The position numbers were made by a program, and so were the translations under genes. A model generated the notes under the pieces. The model was not told where the DNA came from and did not search any database. It saw nothing but the letters and a program-made list of their open reading frames with translations. Below, piece after piece: positions 60,588 to 64,000 of a stretch of 64,000 bases of DNA. Each line of letters starts with the position of its first letter. Positions within the stretch are counted from its first letter, which is position 1. Source of the stretch: Chitinophaga flava (GTDB lineage: Bacteria > Bacteroidota > Bacteroidia > Chitinophagales > Chitinophagaceae); NCBI RefSeq assembly GCF_003308995.1, contig NZ_QFFJ01000001.1, positions 930,001-994,000 of the forward strand, in the 5' to 3' direction.

Positions 60588-63500
60588 TTAGAATTTAAGG
60601 TTAAGACCAATTGCAAATCCGGAGGTGGCAGGCACACCGGCATAGTCAATGCCTGAAGAACCAGCCCCAGCAGAACCAGCACCCGCAGCACTGGTTTCAG
60701 GGTCCATACCGGAATAGTTGGTGAAGAGCAGCAGATTACTGCCGGATGCTGTGATCGTAGCTTCTTTCAACCAGGGAGTCCGGTGCAGCGCTGATTTTGG
60801 AAGCGCATAGGAAAGAGAGACAGAACGCAGGCGCAGCCAGTTAACCTTTTCAATAAAGAATGGTGCGTTTTTCAGGTAATAATCGGTATAGAATTGTTCG
60901 GTAGCCTTAACCGTTTTGGTTACCGGCTCATATTTAGCGGTAGCAGGATTTTTAGCTACTCCTGTCAGCGTAATATCTTCTCCTCTGTTGAGTGTTCTCG
61001 CACTCAGACCATACATCGTCAGCAAATAGTCGGTACCGTTATAAACATCTCCACCAACACGGAAATCCCACAGGAAGGAGAAGTTAAACTGCTTGTAGGT
61101 AAAGTTGTTGTTCAAACCACCCAGCAGTTTTGGCTCACGGTTACCAATATACGTAGTAGTAGACACGCTCACTGTTGGTAAGCCGGTATTCCAGTCCAGC
61201 AGCACGTTGCCATTTTCATCTGTCAGCCATTTCTGTCCGCTGATACCCAGGAAATTACCTCCATCAAAGGAAGCAGCCTTGGCATTGGCGACCTGCGCAT
61301 CAGTCACGTACAGCACGGAAAGAGAGCCGGGCAACTGTCTTACCGTACCCTTATTGCTGGACATATTCAAGGTAACATTCCAGTTGAAGTATTTTTTCTT
61401 CACCGGATTGGCATTAATGCTGATCTCAATACCCTTGTTTTCAATCTCTCCGGCATTAACGGAGTTCAGGATATAGCCGGTAGCGTTACTTACACGCGGG
61501 GTAACGATCTGATTGGTACTTACGTTTTTATAGTACGCAACATCCAGTCCCAGTCTGCCTCTCAGGAACTGCAGTTCTGCACCGAACTCACTGGAAGTAG
61601 TTTTTTCCGGTTTCAGGTTGGGATTACCACGGGACACACCATTACGGAAACCACCGCCAATCGTGAGTTGTGGCGCCTCCAGATAAGTTTGGGTGAGATA
61701 TGGAGAAGCATCTTTACCTACCTGTGCTCTGGAAGCACGTATCTTTCCAAAGCTCAGGATATCACTTTTAGGCAACAGTTCTGTAAATACAAAGCTGCCG
61801 CTGTAGGAAGAATAGAAGAAAGACCTGTTTTGTACCGGCAGCGTAGATGAGATATCATTACGACCGGTAACACTCAGGTAAAAGATGTTTCTGTAGGACA
61901 GACGCAGATCTCCATAAAAGCCTGCCAGCCGTTTACGGGAAACAGCCTGGGAGATGTATTGATTTTTCCTGTCTGCATTATTCAGGGCGTAGAAATCAGG
62001 CAGCAAAAAACTTTCTGCTCTGGCCGAATTGGATTTGATATAGGTATCTTCCGAAGTAGTACCCAGGATCAGGTTTGCATCCCAATCCTTATGAAAAGTC
62101 TTGTGGAAATTGAGCATCAGATTGGAATTTACGTAGTTGTAATTCCGGTCTGTCTGCGACAGCATACCTTTCTGCCAGGCCACTTTAACACTGGAACCCG
62201 GAGTAACGAGGTTCTCGAACTGAGTGGTATAGTTATCAACACCCAGTCGGTAGGTAGCGTCCAGCCAGCTGGTGAGTTTTACATTCGCGTAAGCGGAACC
62301 AATTAAACGGTTGGTTTTATCTGATTGCGGCATACGGTTGATCACCCAGTAAGGGTTGTCAATATCGGCATCCAGGTCAATATCCGGAAGCAGCCGGTGT
62401 TTGGTACCATCGGGATTGAGCCATACACGCATATCGTCATTACGGGGCCAGGCCATGATACTTTCCATGTAGCCAGTACCACCAGAGCTCCACAAACCAG
62501 TACCGGTAAGGGTTTTCTGGGTGGTGCTTGTCGCATAGGAAGCATTCAGACCAAAGGTGAAGATGCCGATTTTCTGTTCGCCATTAAACCTGAGTGTAGA
62601 ACGATTGTAGTTGGTAGTAGGTACTACGCCGCCCTGGTTGAGGTTGGAACCAGAGAGAAAGAAGTTACCGTTTTGGGTACCACCGGAAACAGTGAAGCTG
62701 TTATCAAATGCGCTGGCATGCTGGAAGAAGTTGCCCATATTATCAAAGACTTCTTCGCCCGGCTGAAATTTATCACCCCAGGATAGGCTGGTTTGTTTGT
62801 TCAGCGCGCCTTTATAATAAGTACCTTGTTTATAAACACCCTGTTGTTTAGGCAGCCTGTTCACCCAGTTGTTCATATAACGGCTGGTGACAGAGCCTGT
62901 AACCAACCCTGCTGTACCTTTTTTGGTAGTGATGATAATAGCACCGGCAGCAGCACGCAGACCGTATAAAGCCGCAGCAGCAGGACCTTTCAGCACAGAG
63001 ATAGATTCAATATCTTCCGGGTTGATATCCATGGCGCGGTTACCATTGGTAGTTGCTAAGTTGACAGATCCATCAAAAGCACTGTTATCACCTTGTCCGG
63101 TAGAGTTGTCCATCGGCATTCCGTCAATTACAAAAAGCGGCTGGTTATCACGTTCCAGAGAAGTACCACCACGGATGATGATAGCAGCTGAAGATCCGGG
63201 CGCGCCACCGGAATTGGTGATGTTCAAACCGGCGATCTTACCATTGAGGGAATTGACCAGGTTCGCATCTTTGTTTTTGAGCAGTTCTACCGATTTGATG
63301 TCCTGTACGGCATAGCCCAGGGCCTTTTTTTCTTTTTTGATGCCCATAGCCGTTACTACCACCTGTTCCAATGCACTGGAAGAAGAATGCATGCTAATGT
63401 TGAAGACAATACGCTCTCCCACTTTTACGCTCTGGTTTTCATAACCAATGAAAGAGAAATCGAGGCTCTCTCCTGGTTTGACCTGAATACGGAACTTACC

Positions 63501-63683
63501 TGTTACATCCGTTTGTGCGTTACGGTTACTGCCTTTGATTCTGACTGTTACTCCCGGCATAGGGGTGCCGTCTTCGGCCAGCACAGTACCGGTAGCTGTT
63601 TTAGGCTCCTGGCCATAGGCCAGCCCGGAAGACAGCAACGTTACCAGCGAAAAAATCGCTGATAACCAGAGAAGTTTTCTCAT
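60588..63683 (-). CDS. SusC/RagA-family TonB-linked outer membrane transporter
   Basis: The 1031-residue protein has a signal peptide (SGLAYGQ), a carboxypeptidase-regulatory-like domain (about residues 30-105, GTVLAEDGTPMPGVTVRIKG), and a plug domain containing the SusC signature block LNGKIAGLNITNSGGAPGSS, then IIIRGGTSL and DPETS near the barrel end. The remainder is a 22-strand type barrel ending GFAIGLNLKF. It imports the SusD-bound ligand using TonB energy. No anti-sigma/ECF pair is adjacent, so regulation is not of the classic trans-envelope type in this window. Confidence 0.95.
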   Translation of the reverse strand: MRKLLWLSAIFSLVTLLSSGLAYGQEPKTATGTVLAEDGTPMPGVTVRIKGSNRNAQTDVTGKFRIQVKPGESLDFSFIGYENQSVKVGERIVFNISMHSSSSALEQVVVTAMGIKKEKKALGYAVQDIKSVELLKNKDANLVNSLNGKIAGLNITNSGGAPGSSAAIIIRGGTSLERDNQPLFVIDGMPMDNSTGQGDNSAFDGSVNLATTNGNRAMDINPEDIESISVLKGPAAAALYGLRAAAGAIIITTKKGTAGLVTGSVTSRYMNNWVNRLPKQQGVYKQGTYYKGALNKQTSLSWGDKFQPGEEVFDNMGNFFQHASAFDNSFTVSGGTQNGNFFLSGSNLNQGGVVPTTNYNRSTLRFNGEQKIGIFTFGLNASYATSTTQKTLTGTGLWSSGGTGYMESIMAWPRNDDMRVWLNPDGTKHRLLPDIDLDADIDNPYWVINRMPQSDKTNRLIGSAYANVKLTSWLDATYRLGVDNYTTQFENLVTPGSSVKVAWQKGMLSQTDRNYNYVNSNLMLNFHKTFHKDWDANLILGTTSEDTYIKSNSARAESFLLPDFYALNNADRKNQYISQAVSRKRLAGFYGDLRLSYRNIFYLSVTGRNDISSTLPVQNRSFFYSSYSGSFVFTELLPKSDILSFGKIRASRAQVGKDASPYLTQTYLEAPQLTIGGGFRNGVSRGNPNLKPEKTTSSEFGAELQFLRGRLGLDVAYYKNVSTNQIVTPRVSNATGYILNSVNAGEIENKGIEISINANPVKKKYFNWNVTLNMSSNKGTVRQLPGSLSVLYVTDAQVANAKAASFDGGNFLGISGQKWLTDENGNVLLDWNTGLPTVSVSTTTYIGNREPKLLGGLNNNFTYKQFNFSFLWDFRVGGDVYNGTDYLLTMYGLSARTLNRGEDITLTGVAKNPATAKYEPVTKTVKATEQFYTDYYLKNAPFFIEKVNWLRLRSVSLSYALPKSALHRTPWLKEATITASGSNLLLFTNYSGMDPETSAAGAGSAGAGSSGIDYAGVPATSGFAIGLNLKF

Positions 63684-63879
63684 GTTTTTCGTTTTAATTG
63701 ATCTGGAAATTTGGTTGATACACGCGTTTAGATATAGATTTCATATTTACATTACAGACTTGAAAAAGGCGACTATGGCAATTCGGCTACAACAGCAGAT
63801 TTCCATCTCCGACGGGATTGTACAGGTTACTAAATTTTTTTAGCTTTTAGATTTTAGTTGGACATATTTTTTGCAAAGC

Positions 63880-63911
63880 TAAAGATAATTGTAAATGAGG
63901 CTATGGAACAA
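63880..63911 (-). promoter_or_regulatory. Candidate susC promoter
   Basis: TTG (63909-63911), a 21-base spacer and TATCTTTA (63880-63887) approximate the Bacteroidota consensus. A perfect TAnnTTTG (TAGCTTTG, 63874-63881) overlaps it but lacks a well-placed -33 partner. Confidence 0.4.
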
Positions 63912-63973
63912 TAGTAAATTCGCGGGTTTTCAAACAATTTTCATTTTTGTTGTTCAATATTCAATCAAAAAAA

Positions 63974-63999
63974 TAGCCCAGGACTGAAGTCCCGGGCTA
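63974..63999 (-). terminator. Intrinsic terminator of a gene beyond the right edge
   Basis: TAGCCCAGGACT (63974-63985) pairs with AGTCCCGGGCTA (63988-63999) with one A-C mismatch and a TGAA-type tetraloop. On the minus strand it is followed by seven T, so it terminates a minus-strand gene located to the right of the window. Confidence 0.7.
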
Positions 64000-64000
64000 C

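Larger units (their letters stand above)
63684..64000 (-). other. Leader and promoter region of the susC-susD operon
   Basis: This 317-base stretch has no gene. On the minus strand, TAGCTTTG (63874-63881) and the overlapping TATCTTTA (63880-63887), the latter with a TTG 21 bases upstream (63909-63911), give a plausible promoter. The untranslated leader would then be about 190 bases. I see no clear riboswitch or operator in it. The right end holds a terminator for a gene outside the window. Confidence 0.45.

Noticed and set aside
1..64000. CRISPR arrays, tRNA or rRNA genes.
   Set aside because: No regularly spaced identical repeats, and no tRNA or rRNA-like conserved blocks were noticed on either strand by reading.

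Overview
The window looks like a chromosomal segment of a Bacteroidota bacterium, most likely a Chitinophaga relative (Chitinophagaceae). Reasons: a SusC/SusD pair, very large secreted YD/RHS proteins, a LytS/LytTR pair, proteins with the C-terminal coiled-coil tail common in this phylum, weak Shine-Dalgarno sequences, and promoters with the Bacteroidota -7 element TAnnTTTG. I see no tRNA or rRNA genes, no CRISPR array and no intact insertion sequence.

Layout. (1) 1-4827: the 3' end of a Crp/Fnr-like regulator, an exported SRPBCC protein, an AT-rich gene for a 1056-residue HD plus GHKL-ATPase protein, and an OsmC-like protein. (2) 4854-18488, almost all on the minus strand: a nitrite-to-N2O respiration locus. 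One long unit runs norC-norB-nirK-SUMF1-SCO-porin-norQ-norD-norE-cox4. A second unit runs hemerythrin-DUF2249-NnrS/COX1-like-SufT-like-Crp/Fnr. An NsrR/IscR-like Rrf2 gene lies upstream. A palindrome GGACA-N4-TGTCC sits at the Rrf2 promoter and the hemerythrin promoter, with a degenerate copy before norC, so the locus appears to be one NO- or redox-responsive regulon. There is no nosZ or nitrate reductase here. (3) 18770-22368: a 5-oxoprolinase operon pxpB-pxpC-pxpA followed by an Nramp-fold transporter that lacks the Nramp metal-binding signature. (4) 22528-26088: a mixed region of small hypothetical genes. (5) 26249-38855: a complete-looking type II secretion/type IV pilus-like assembly system. 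Thirteen genes on the plus strand include pseudopilins, a prepilin peptidase, a GspE ATPase, a secretin, and GspL/M/C-like inner membrane parts. A convergent minus-strand pair supplies GspF and a GspJ-like pseudopilin. (6) 38960-48286: two giant Sec-exported YD/RHS proteins next to that system, plausible cargo. (7) 48552-58875: hydrolases, a stand-alone MutS-type ATPase, two paralogous coiled-coil-tailed secreted proteins, a class A beta-lactamase-like protein, a LytS/LytTR pair, gene remnants, and a translationally coupled pair of a polynucleotide-kinase-like protein and a Thg1-like 3'-5' RNA polymerase. (8) 58939-63683: a SusC/SusD outer membrane uptake pair.

The strongest candidates for less-described biology are the kinase plus Thg1 pair (RNA 5'-end repair), the Bacteroidota T2SS/T4P-like operon beside giant RHS proteins, the single-chain HD-GHKL protein, and the shared operator of the denitrification locus. 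All calls were made by eye from the sequence. No database search or structure prediction was run.
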